The position numbers and the translations under genes were made by a program. This document shows, piece after piece, positions 1 to 6,074 of a stretch of 6,074 nucleotides of DNA. Source of the DNA: an uncultured Bacteroidales bacterium (GTDB taxonomy: Bacteria; Bacteroidota; Bacteroidia; Bacteroidales; Muribaculaceae). Position 1 is the stretch's first letter, and each line of letters opens with the position of its first letter. The notes under the pieces were generated by a model. That model saw only the letters and a program-made list of their open reading frames with translations, was not told where the DNA came from and made no database searches. The stretch lies in assembly GCA_947176515.1 (NCBI GenBank), contig CAMWQZ010000085.1, positions 1-6,074 of the forward strand, given 5' to 3'.

Positions 1-18
1 CTATTAGCACCGTATCTC

Positions 19-33
19 GCATAGCAACTATGC
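19..33 (-). other. Short perfect hairpin just after the S41 peptidase gene
   Basis: GCATAG (19-24) and CTATGC (28-33) form a perfect 6-bp stem with a 3-base loop, starting 5 bases past the stop codon of the minus-strand peptidase gene. Its position fits an RNA 3' end, but the stem is short, only half G+C, and has no T tract after it on the minus strand. It could be a weak terminator, an RNA-stabilising structure or chance. An ATG at 35-33 on the minus strand (2 bases after the stop) opens a frame that stays open to the window edge, so the operon may continue; the 11 codons visible are not recognisable. Confidence 0.25.
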
Positions 34-37
34 ATCT

Positions 38-1066
38 TTAAAAATCAGGAGAAAGGACGGTTTCAATTGCAAATTCAAGCATTGTGTCGATGCCTGAGAG
101 CGCAAGTATGGGGTCAAGGTCGACGGCACATCCAGGCGACGGGTCAACACCAGTTTCTGTGGTTATGCCCTTCGCATCGAAGACTGGACAAGCCGACATC
201 CTCACACCCCAACCACAAGGTATTTCAGAAGAGAAAGGCATGCCGCTGCCTCCACCGGTCCGCGATCCAACTATCTTGACATTGGGGAGATATTGCATCA
301 CTGATACAAAATTATTAGCAGCGCTGAATGTACTACGGTTGGCAAGTACTACCACTGGCTTAATCCATTTTACCCTACCCTGCTCGGCCGGATCAAAATA
401 ATAGGAATAAGGTTCGGAGAAATCATTATGACCTGGACCAGTCTTGTGGCATATCGAACCAGCAAGAATACGCTCGTTGATAAATCGAGACACTATTGTC
501 TCTACATTAGTCATATCGCCACCACCATTATCGCGAATATCTATAATAATGCCCTTACACAATTCAAACTGAGCGAGAATAGCGTCTAAAGCGGCTTCTC
601 CGACGCCATAAGAAAATGACGGATAGCGGATATAACCGACATCTTCACGAAGGACTGCATAGTCTATGCCGCCAACGGTCGAGTAGTCAAAGTTAAGGTA
701 ATATTGTTCGACAAGCCGACGGTCATAATTCTGAGGATAATCTGACCACCATTTACGATAGTACGATGTCTTAAACGACGATGAAAGATTCACATGACCG
801 TCCTGAAGCTCGTCGAGCATTTCAGCGCATAGATTAAAGAAGTCAAGACCACGCATTTTGGGATTCACTCGCGGTCGGTATCGATTATATACTTCTTTCC
901 AGTCAATGTCTTTCTCCGAGAAAAAACAATAATGTTCATCAACAACTGTCCAAAGAGCATCAAAGTTGCCTTCATAGTCCTGCTCCCACTCTTCAATGTG
1001 GTGACACGATGCGAGTGTCAGTATAGACACAAAAACGAGCACTATATTTTTAATAAGCCTTTTCAT
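38..1066 (-). CDS. S41-family (tricorn-type) serine peptidase, predicted lipoprotein
   Basis: This 342-residue protein starts with a lipoprotein signal: basic MKRLIK, a hydrophobic stretch 8-17 and lipobox LASC at 18-21, so it should be lipidated on Cys21 and sit in the envelope. Residues about 30-95 form a helical N-terminal region ending in DGHV (89-92). The S41 core runs from about 143: GYIRYPSF (144-151), DIRDNGGG (176-183), STFSAAN (245-251) and TTETGVDP (302-309). By family knowledge, His91, Ser248 and Glu304 fit the tricorn-like catalytic set. The Lys used by CtpA-type enzymes (in a GKG motif) is missing; GGGSG (271-275) stands there. Only about 50 residues separate the two regions, too little for a PDZ domain. 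It is the last gene seen in the parC operon; its ATG overlaps the preceding TGA by one base, which fixes the start. Substrate unknown. Family call is firm; catalytic residues are by eye. Confidence 0.88.
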   Translation of the reverse strand: MKRLIKNIVLVFVSILTLASCHHIEEWEQDYEGNFDALWTVVDEHYCFFSEKDIDWKEVYNRYRPRVNPKMRGLDFFNLCAEMLDELQDGHVNLSSSFKTSYYRKWWSDYPQNYDRRLVEQYYLNFDYSTVGGIDYAVLREDVGYIRYPSFSYGVGEAALDAILAQFELCKGIIIDIRDNGGGDMTNVETIVSRFINERILAGSICHKTGPGHNDFSEPYSYYFDPAEQGRVKWIKPVVVLANRSTFSAANNFVSVMQYLPNVKIVGSRTGGGSGMPFSSEIPCGWGVRMSACPVFDAKGITTETGVDPSPGCAVDLDPILALSGIDTMLEFAIETVLSPDF

Positions 1067-1914
1067 CAGTAAAGAGCTGAAATGATTTTTGCCTTGGATG
1101 ATATTTTACCCGAACGATTGACCGAAAGCCATTCGCCACTCACACCAATCGTCACAGCATGTGTTATACGACGTGTGACTATATTATTAACCTTGGTCGA
1201 CAAAATATCGCCACTATAGCCGATGCGCAAATTTGTCGCTCCAAAGCGAAGATCGGCTGTCAAGAGATTGTTAAGACGGAAATAGTTGCCCCACCATGCC
1301 CCGTGAACAAGGCCTGAATGATTACCGAGATAAATTTCATAATATAGTTCTCCGTAGTCTGGTGAAAAGAAAACACCGGTGACTGGAAGCGTAGGCTGAT
1401 AACGCAAACATATCGGCAGACATGAAATCTTGAAATTATAGACGGCAGCCCCAGTGACTCCGATTGTCCATGATGCCTTAGCCGAAACCGGATTATTACC
1501 GTTCCGGCCAAGATAAAGAGCCCCTATATCAACCATTGTAGAGCCGCCACCATAGAACTGCAAACCTGGTACAGCAGCAGTACGCCAACGGCGCATCATA
1601 CCCCACGACAACCCTAAATCGAGGTCCCACATCGCAGCGTTACGTGCCGGATTGAGCGCTCGGTTCAAGCCAAGACGGCCAGTAAGCCGCATTACCCAAC
1701 TTTCAGGTGAAAATTTCATGGCCTGCATGCGTTCATAACCGAGCGCATAGCCTTGTCCTTTATATTTAAGAGGTGTCAGGTAAGTGTCGGAAAGATGCGC
1801 CCCACCTACCTCAAGGGTGTAAGCGGCCATAACCGGTCGCAAAGGTTTATCTGAGTCAACAGCTTTAACCGCGACTACGCAAAGCAGACAGCATATTAAT
1901 GAAAAAAAACGCAT
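1066..1914 (-). CDS. DUF3316-like secreted beta-rich protein of unknown function
   Basis: This 282-residue protein has a signal peptide at 1-18 (hydrophobic 3-16, likely cleavage after AVKA). The Cys residues in the signal (8, 9, 12) do not make a convincing lipobox, so it is probably cleaved by signal peptidase I and released to the periplasm or outer membrane. The mature part alternates polar and hydrophobic residues with many Gly and aromatic residues, as in beta-sheet or small beta-barrel proteins. The blocks FFSPDYGELYYEIYLGN (182-198) and FRLNNLLTADLRFG (212-225) resemble what I remember of the Bacteroidetes family DUF3316; no search was run. The mature chain has only two Cys, 165 and 169. 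The gene begins one base after the parC stop (TGATATG) and its own TGA shares a base with the next ATG, so it is probably translated by coupling to parC. No function is known; the outer-membrane location is an inference. Confidence 0.75.
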   Translation of the reverse strand: MRFFSLICCLLCVVAVKAVDSDKPLRPVMAAYTLEVGGAHLSDTYLTPLKYKGQGYALGYERMQAMKFSPESWVMRLTGRLGLNRALNPARNAAMWDLDLGLSWGMMRRWRTAAVPGLQFYGGGSTMVDIGALYLGRNGNNPVSAKASWTIGVTGAAVYNFKISCLPICLRYQPTLPVTGVFFSPDYGELYYEIYLGNHSGLVHGAWWGNYFRLNNLLTADLRFGATNLRIGYSGDILSTKVNNIVTRRITHAVTIGVSGEWLSVNRSGKISSKAKIISALY

Positions 1915-1915
1915 A

Positions 1916-4618
1916 TCAGAAAATTCGTTGTTGGCCTGTTATTTCATCTCTCACCTCGTCGTCAGAGCGGTCATCCTCCACATCTTCCCTCAAATCGAGG
2001 TCATCAGCAAGCTGCGGTTCCTCAGTGCCTTCATCGTCAGCGACAAGCTTAGGCTCAAGTTCTTCAACCGATGCAAGCGCATAAGTGGTGAGACGCTTAC
2101 CTTTGGCTTTAAATGATTTAACTGCTATGAACTCCTCAGCATCGACAACGACAGGCTCACGGAAATCATCAGGTGCAGCGAATGTCACCTTAAACATAGC
2201 TCCCGGCTTATCGCTCAACGCAATTAGCGACGATGCCTCATTTTCACCAAGGAAACGCTGTCGGCGTTGCGAGGCCTCAAAGGTGAAACGTTTGATATAA
2301 GGATAACCTTGGTCTGCATCATTTAGGATGGCAGTCCAGACTTGTTTCGGACGGAATTTCTCAATGATTAGGATATTGTCGGGATAGTGGTTGGTGGCAT
2401 CGTAAGAGGTGGTATAATACTCACCGTTTTTAAGAATCACTAGCACCTGGTCATCGCCCTGGAATTCGCCGAGGAACTCTCCTCGTCCTTCATAATTTAG
2501 ACGAAGTACGTCACGGTCAAACCACACCTCCCGTCCACCAAGAGTCGACGCACCTCGCTCTTTAAGCGAGAAACGGTGAACCTCGTTCTTCGTGACAAGA
2601 TTACCCTGTGATTGCTTGCCTTTGATGGCCAACTTGGCGAAATCAACGTCAAACTGAAGTGTTTTTAGGCGCTGCTTCGGCTTAAGCGTCACCTTCACAA
2701 CCTCAGCTTCACCATTGGGGTTGGCGGAGAACCACATTATGCGTGACCCAGGCAAACCCTGAGTAACATTATACTCTTTGTCTCGAGTGACTCCAGTCAC
2801 AGCGAAGCGCTTCATATAATATATGCCGTCTGTGCCACCATGACGGTAGATGACATTATAGATAGTGCGATCATCGTTGCGTTTGAACACATTGACATAT
2901 AACACGTTCTTGTCTATGAATAATTTCTCCTGAACCTTGACCACTTTATATCTACCGTCTTTATAGAAGATTATAACATCGTCAATCGACGAGCAGTTGC
3001 ACACAAATTCGACATTATCATCTTTCTTAAGAGCCGTACCTATGAAACCTTCCTCACGGTTGATATATAATTTTTCATTGGCCTCGGCTACGGTTGCAGC
3101 CTGAATATTATCGAAACCACGGATAACCGTGCGTCGCGGATAGTTTGCACCATATTTTTCTTTAAGCCGCTGATACCACGCTATAGTGTAGTCAACAATC
3201 CCCTCGAGATTACGACGTGTCTCATCTATGTCGGCAGCGAGTTTGGCTATATGCTCATCCGCATCCTTTGCGCTGAAACGGAAAATACGTTTCATCTTGA
3301 TTTCGACGAGACGCAAGATATCATCTCGCGTTATCTCGCGGTTGAATTGCTCTGTAAAGGGAGCGAGACGCGCGGCGATGTGGTCAATGGCGGCGTCGAT
3401 ATGCGGAGCTTGTTCATACTCTTTATCCTTATATATACGCTCTTCAATGAAGATTTTTTCAAGAGTCGAATAGAGCATCTGCTCTGCAAGCTCGTCGAGG
3501 CGCAGACGCAATTCGGTTTCGAGGATATGTCTGGTGAGGTCGACATTGTGCCGCAAAACGTCGCTTACACCGATAAAATGTGGCTTACGGTCAGAAATCA
3601 CACAACAGTTTGGCGATATACTGACTTCGCAGTCAGTGAACGCATAGAGCGCATCAATCGCCTTGTCGCTTGATGTACCGGGAAGAAGATATACAAGGAT
3701 ATTGGCGTTTTCAGCCGTATTATCATCTACCTTACGGATTTTAATCTTGCCTTTCTCAAAGGCTTTTAATATTGAATCAATAATTGTGCCTGTTGTCTTA
3801 CCGAAGGGTATTTCAGTCACTGCAAGAGTGCGGTTATCAATCTTTTCAATTTTAGCCCGGACTTTCACCACTCCTCCACGTCGTCCGTCGTTATAGCGAG
3901 TGACATCAATCATGCCGCCGGTAACAAAATCAGGATAAAGCTCGAACTCCTCACCTCGCAGATAGCTAACGGCCGCATCGATAATCTCATTAAAATTATG
4001 AGGGAGAATTTTTGAGGAGAGTCCGACAGCGATACCTTCTGCGCCCTGAGCAAGCAGCAAGGGGAATTTTGAAGGCAGGGTGACTGGCTCCTGTTTTCGT
4101 CCATCGTAACTCCATGTCCATTCTGTGACTTTGGGGTTGTAAAGTGTGTCGAGAGCAAATGGCGACAAACGAGCCTCTATGTAACGACCGGCAGCGGCCG
4201 AGGCCCCGGTCAAGATATTACCCCAGTTACCCTGAGTCTCCACAAGAAGGTCTTTCTGACCGAGCTGCACAAGAGCTTCGTTAATCGAGGCGTCTCCATG
4301 AGGATGATACTGCATGGTGTTACCAACAATGTTGGCAACCTTATTGAAACGCCCGTCGTCGAGAGTCTTCATCGAGTATAATATACGGCGCTGTACCGGC
4401 TTAAGGCCATCGTCGATATGAGGCACAGCGCGTTCGAGAATAACATACGAGGCATACTCCAGAAACCAACTTTGATACATGCCTCGCAACTGGTGACGCA
4501 CAATGTCGCCGGCCGCCGTATAAGGTTTCTGAACTTCTGGTTTGTCACTGCCACGAGAGCTGACAATCATGTCATCAGCCTCTTCGTCAAAATTGTCGTA
4601 GTTTTTCTCGTCACTCAT
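1916..4618 (-). CDS. parC: DNA topoisomerase IV subunit A (type IIA topoisomerase)
   Basis: This is the DNA-breaking subunit of topoisomerase IV, which with ParE decatenates and relaxes DNA using ATP. After a 35-40 residue acidic leader come the winged-helix hallmarks DGLKPVQRRILYSM (70-83), MQYHPHGDASINEA (102-115) and GRYIEARLS (144-152), where Tyr146, preceded by Arg145, is the nucleophile that joins the cut DNA. The tower and coiled-coil region runs to about 480, with a long helical stretch 360-480. From about 495 is a C-terminal domain of degenerate beta-pinwheel type. The GyrA-box (QRRGGxG) is not seen; the nearest match is GKQSQGN (667-673), which favours ParC over GyrA. The tail from about 851 is rich in Asp and Glu. 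At 900 residues it is longer than E. coli ParC (about 750), as is common in Bacteroidetes. The Ser usually contacted by quinolones is Ala110. It is the first gene of its operon. A start at Met17 is possible but less likely. Confidence 0.95.
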   Translation of the reverse strand: MSDEKNYDNFDEEADDMIVSSRGSDKPEVQKPYTAAGDIVRHQLRGMYQSWFLEYASYVILERAVPHIDDGLKPVQRRILYSMKTLDDGRFNKVANIVGNTMQYHPHGDASINEALVQLGQKDLLVETQGNWGNILTGASAAAGRYIEARLSPFALDTLYNPKVTEWTWSYDGRKQEPVTLPSKFPLLLAQGAEGIAVGLSSKILPHNFNEIIDAAVSYLRGEEFELYPDFVTGGMIDVTRYNDGRRGGVVKVRAKIEKIDNRTLAVTEIPFGKTTGTIIDSILKAFEKGKIKIRKVDDNTAENANILVYLLPGTSSDKAIDALYAFTDCEVSISPNCCVISDRKPHFIGVSDVLRHNVDLTRHILETELRLRLDELAEQMLYSTLEKIFIEERIYKDKEYEQAPHIDAAIDHIAARLAPFTEQFNREITRDDILRLVEIKMKRIFRFSAKDADEHIAKLAADIDETRRNLEGIVDYTIAWYQRLKEKYGANYPRRTVIRGFDNIQAATVAEANEKLYINREEGFIGTALKKDDNVEFVCNCSSIDDVIIFYKDGRYKVVKVQEKLFIDKNVLYVNVFKRNDDRTIYNVIYRHGGTDGIYYMKRFAVTGVTRDKEYNVTQGLPGSRIMWFSANPNGEAEVVKVTLKPKQRLKTLQFDVDFAKLAIKGKQSQGNLVTKNEVHRFSLKERGASTLGGREVWFDRDVLRLNYEGRGEFLGEFQGDDQVLVILKNGEYYTTSYDATNHYPDNILIIEKFRPKQVWTAILNDADQGYPYIKRFTFEASQRRQRFLGENEASSLIALSDKPGAMFKVTFAAPDDFREPVVVDAEEFIAVKSFKAKGKRLTTYALASVEELEPKLVADDEGTEEPQLADDLDLREDVEDDRSDDEVRDEITGQQRIF

Positions 4619-4650
4619 CGGTAGTCAGGTGTAAAGCTCTGCATTTTCGA

Positions 4651-4658
4651 CAAAGTTA
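4651..4658 (-). promoter_or_regulatory. Candidate -7 element of the parC operon promoter
   Basis: Read on the minus strand this is TAACTTTG, an exact match to the Bacteroidetes -7 consensus TAnnTTTG. It would start transcription near 4644 and give a leader of about 26 bases before the parC ATG. No TTTG -33 box is found about 20 bases upstream; that stretch is plain A/T sequence. The match therefore rests on one short motif plus its good position. No Shine-Dalgarno sequence lies before the parC start, as is usual in this phylum. Confidence 0.4.
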
Positions 4659-4666
4659 CGATTTTA

Positions 4667-4698
4667 TTTCCACATTTTATATTTTTACATTAATTTTG
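4667..4698 (+). promoter_or_regulatory. Candidate promoter of the MFS transporter gene
   Basis: TAATTTTG at 4691-4698 matches the Bacteroidetes -7 consensus TAnnTTTG exactly. TTTC at 4667-4670 is a one-mismatch -33 box (consensus TTTG), 20 bases upstream. The start of transcription would be near 4705, leaving a leader of about 60 bases. The AT-rich block 4659-4697 lies between this -7 box and the opposing one at 4651-4658, so the two polymerases would compete for the same DNA. The leader shows no convincing riboswitch fold, and no Shine-Dalgarno sequence precedes the ATG at 4764. Confidence 0.45.
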
Positions 4699-4763
4699 TG
4701 CGGCCGTGCCAATTTGACAGCGGTTATCAGCCAGAAACAACCAATTTATTCACATATAAGCAA

Positions 4764-6074
4764 ATGAAAGAAGTAATCACCCGTACCCTTGCCGACAAGG
4801 CTTGGGCAAGATGGACAGCTCTGGTGCTCATAGCATCGATGATGTTCTTCGCCTACATGTTTGTCGACGTAATGTCACCCCTTAAATCGCTCCTTGAAGA
4901 AAAACTTCACTGGGACAGCGCAACATTCGGAACATACGCCGCGTCTGAATACTTTCTAAACGTATTCGTATTCTTCCTAATCTTTGCAGGTATTATCCTG
5001 GACAAGATGGGCATACGTTTTACCGGCCTGTTATCGGCATCGCTGATGGTAATCGGCGCTTGCATTAAGCTCATAGGCGTGAGCGAATGGTTTGAAACCA
5101 CCCAATTATGCGAATGGCTTAACAGCTGGTGGACCTCATTTCCCGGTAGCGCCAAGATGGCGTCGTTAGGCTTCATGATTTTCGGTTGCGGCTGTGAAAT
5201 GGCTGGAACAACCGTGTCAAAAGCCATTGCAAAATGGTTTGAAGGCAAGGAAATGGCGCTCGCAATGGGTGTCGAAATGTCAATCGCTCGTCTCGGCGTG
5301 TTCGCCGTGATGTGGATTTCACCGCTTGTCAGCAACAGCTTTGACCAGTCAATCGTTGCTCCGGTCGCGTTCTGCACAGCACTGCTGTTAATAGGCTTGA
5401 TTAGCTACACGGTTTTCGTATTCATGGATACCCGTCTCGACCATCAACTTAAAGCCGAAGGTAAAAAAGAAGATGCTGGCGGCGATGAAGAATTCCATAT
5501 ATCTGACCTTGGGAAAATCCTATCAAGCAAAATGTTCTGGCTCGTAGCCCTTCTCTGCGTACTTTATTATAGCGGCATTTTCCCCTTCCAGCGATATGCA
5601 CCAAACTACGTTCAGGAAACACTTAACGTCAGCGCCGAAACCGCCGCACGCCTTTTCAGTGTATTCCCAATCCTCGCAATGATACTCACTCCGTTCTTAG
5701 GAGCGTTCCTCGACTATCGTGGCAAAGGCGCAACCATGCTCATTATCGGTGCAGTAATCATGACATGCTGCCACCTCGGATTTGCCTTCCTTTTACCAGC
5801 CGTGCCTCAGATTTGGCTCGCCGTGACGCTAATCCTCGTGTTAGGCGTGTCATTCTCGCTCGTACCGGCTGCATTGTGGCCATCAGTACCGAAGATTATT
5901 GACGCCAACATCCTCGGCTCGGCCTACTGTCTGATTTTCTGGATTCAGAATATCGGCCTTTGTCTCGTGCCCCTCCTAATTGGCGAAACGCTCGACGCAA
6001 CAGGAGGCTACAAGGTGCCGATGTTGATTTTTGCATCATTCGGTGTCCTCGCCATCATCTTTGGAGTTTGGCTA
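4764..6074 (+). CDS. Major facilitator superfamily transporter, MFSD1-like, 3' end cut by window
   Basis: The frame is open for 437 codons from ATG 4764 and runs off the window. It encodes an inner-membrane carrier with about 12 helices: roughly 17-37, 58-79, 86-106, 131-153, 165-190, 197-221, then a charged cytoplasmic loop 222-255, and 256-275, 295-316, 322-343, 347-370, 383-406, 416 onward. Motif A is present in both halves: GIILDKMGIR (76-85) and GAFLDYRGKG (313-322). WFEGKE (158-163), LVPAALWPSV (366-375), LGSAY (384-388) and IQNIGL (394-399) resemble the MFSD1 branch, known from animals as a lysosomal dipeptide transporter. Glu145 in helix 4 and Arg176 in helix 5 have the spacing of the MFSD1 residues I recall as binding the peptide ends. 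The gene is divergent from parC, with its own likely promoter and no Shine-Dalgarno sequence. Only a short tail should be missing. MFS membership is firm; subfamily is from memory; peptide transport is inference. Confidence 0.9.
   Translation, partial: MKEVITRTLADKAWARWTALVLIASMMFFAYMFVDVMSPLKSLLEEKLHWDSATFGTYAASEYFLNVFVFFLIFAGIILDKMGIRFTGLLSASLMVIGACIKLIGVSEWFETTQLCEWLNSWWTSFPGSAKMASLGFMIFGCGCEMAGTTVSKAIAKWFEGKEMALAMGVEMSIARLGVFAVMWISPLVSNSFDQSIVAPVAFCTALLLIGLISYTVFVFMDTRLDHQLKAEGKKEDAGGDEEFHISDLGKILSSKMFWLVALLCVLYYSGIFPFQRYAPNYVQETLNVSAETAARLFSVFPILAMILTPFLGAFLDYRGKGATMLIIGAVIMTCCHLGFAFLLPAVPQIWLAVTLILVLGVSFSLVPAALWPSVPKIIDANILGSAYCLIFWIQNIGLCLVPLLIGETLDATGGYKVPMLIFASFGVLAIIFGVWL

Noticed and set aside
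84..401. 105-codon plus-strand open frame overlapping the peptidase gene
   Set aside because: It is antisense to the catalytic part of the S41 peptidase, has no recognisable domain or start signal, and the opposite strand carries the conserved Ser and Glu motifs.
1899..2084. Ser-rich 61-codon plus-strand frame resembling a low-complexity secreted peptide
   Set aside because: The Ser runs come from reading the Asp/Glu codons of the acidic ParC tail on the other strand, so it is a shadow.
3251..3673. 140-codon plus-strand open frame inside parC
   Set aside because: It is antisense to the conserved coiled-coil part of topoisomerase IV subunit A and has no domain of its own.
1916..4618. Possibility that the large gene is gyrA rather than parC
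   Set aside because: No QRRGGxG GyrA-box is visible, and the 900-residue length with a degenerate C-terminal domain and acidic tail fits Bacteroidetes topoisomerase IV A better.
4714..4719. TTGACA, identical to the E. coli sigma-70 -35 box, before the transporter
   Set aside because: No -10-like hexamer sits 16-18 bases downstream; TATAAG at 4755-4760 is about 35 bases away. The Bacteroidetes-type boxes fit better.
4907..5377. 156-codon open frame on the minus strand inside the transporter gene
   Set aside because: It lies wholly antisense to the MFS gene, whose plus-strand translation gives clear membrane helices and family motifs. The minus frame shows no domain, and its openness follows from the codon pattern of the real gene.

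Overview
The window looks like a core-genome segment of a Bacteroidales gut bacterium, most likely from the Muribaculaceae/Bacteroides side of the order. The family assignment is inferred and less certain than the order. The reasons are: a Bacteroidetes-type 900-residue topoisomerase IV A subunit with an acidic tail; a DUF3316-like secreted protein, a family I know only from Bacteroidetes; a PDZ-less S41 peptidase lipoprotein; start codons without a Shine-Dalgarno sequence; and two copies of the Bacteroidetes -7 promoter motif TAnnTTTG. Base composition is moderate and even, with no visible sign of recent transfer.

Layout: positions 38-4618 form one compact minus-strand operon, read right to left. 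It runs parC (topoisomerase IV subunit A), then a DUF3316-like secreted beta-rich protein, then an S41-family lipoprotein peptidase. The first junction has one base between stop and start. The second overlaps by one base (TGATG). Positions 4619-4763 are a 145-bp divergent control region with one -7-type box on each strand and an AT-rich core. From 4764 to the right edge runs a plus-strand major facilitator transporter, open for 437 codons and cut by the window edge. Positions 1-37 hold a short perfect inverted repeat and no recognisable gene. No RNA genes, insertion sequences, CRISPR arrays or long repeats were seen.

How the genes fit together: parC supplies the DNA cleavage and rejoining half of topoisomerase IV; its partner parE is not in the window. 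The two downstream genes are envelope proteins with no obvious link to chromosome decatenation, so the operon probably reflects shared transcription rather than one pathway. The transporter is the most informative gene. Its second half carries the ALWPSV and IQNIGL signatures, and its first half the WFxGKE signature, of the family of the animal lysosomal dipeptide transporter MFSD1. It also keeps a Glu and an Arg with the same 31-residue spacing as the MFSD1 substrate residues I recall. That suggests, without proof, a small-peptide carrier. Nothing here is clearly a new multi-gene system; the best leads are the MFSD1-like transporter, the divergent promoter region and the conserved-looking operon.
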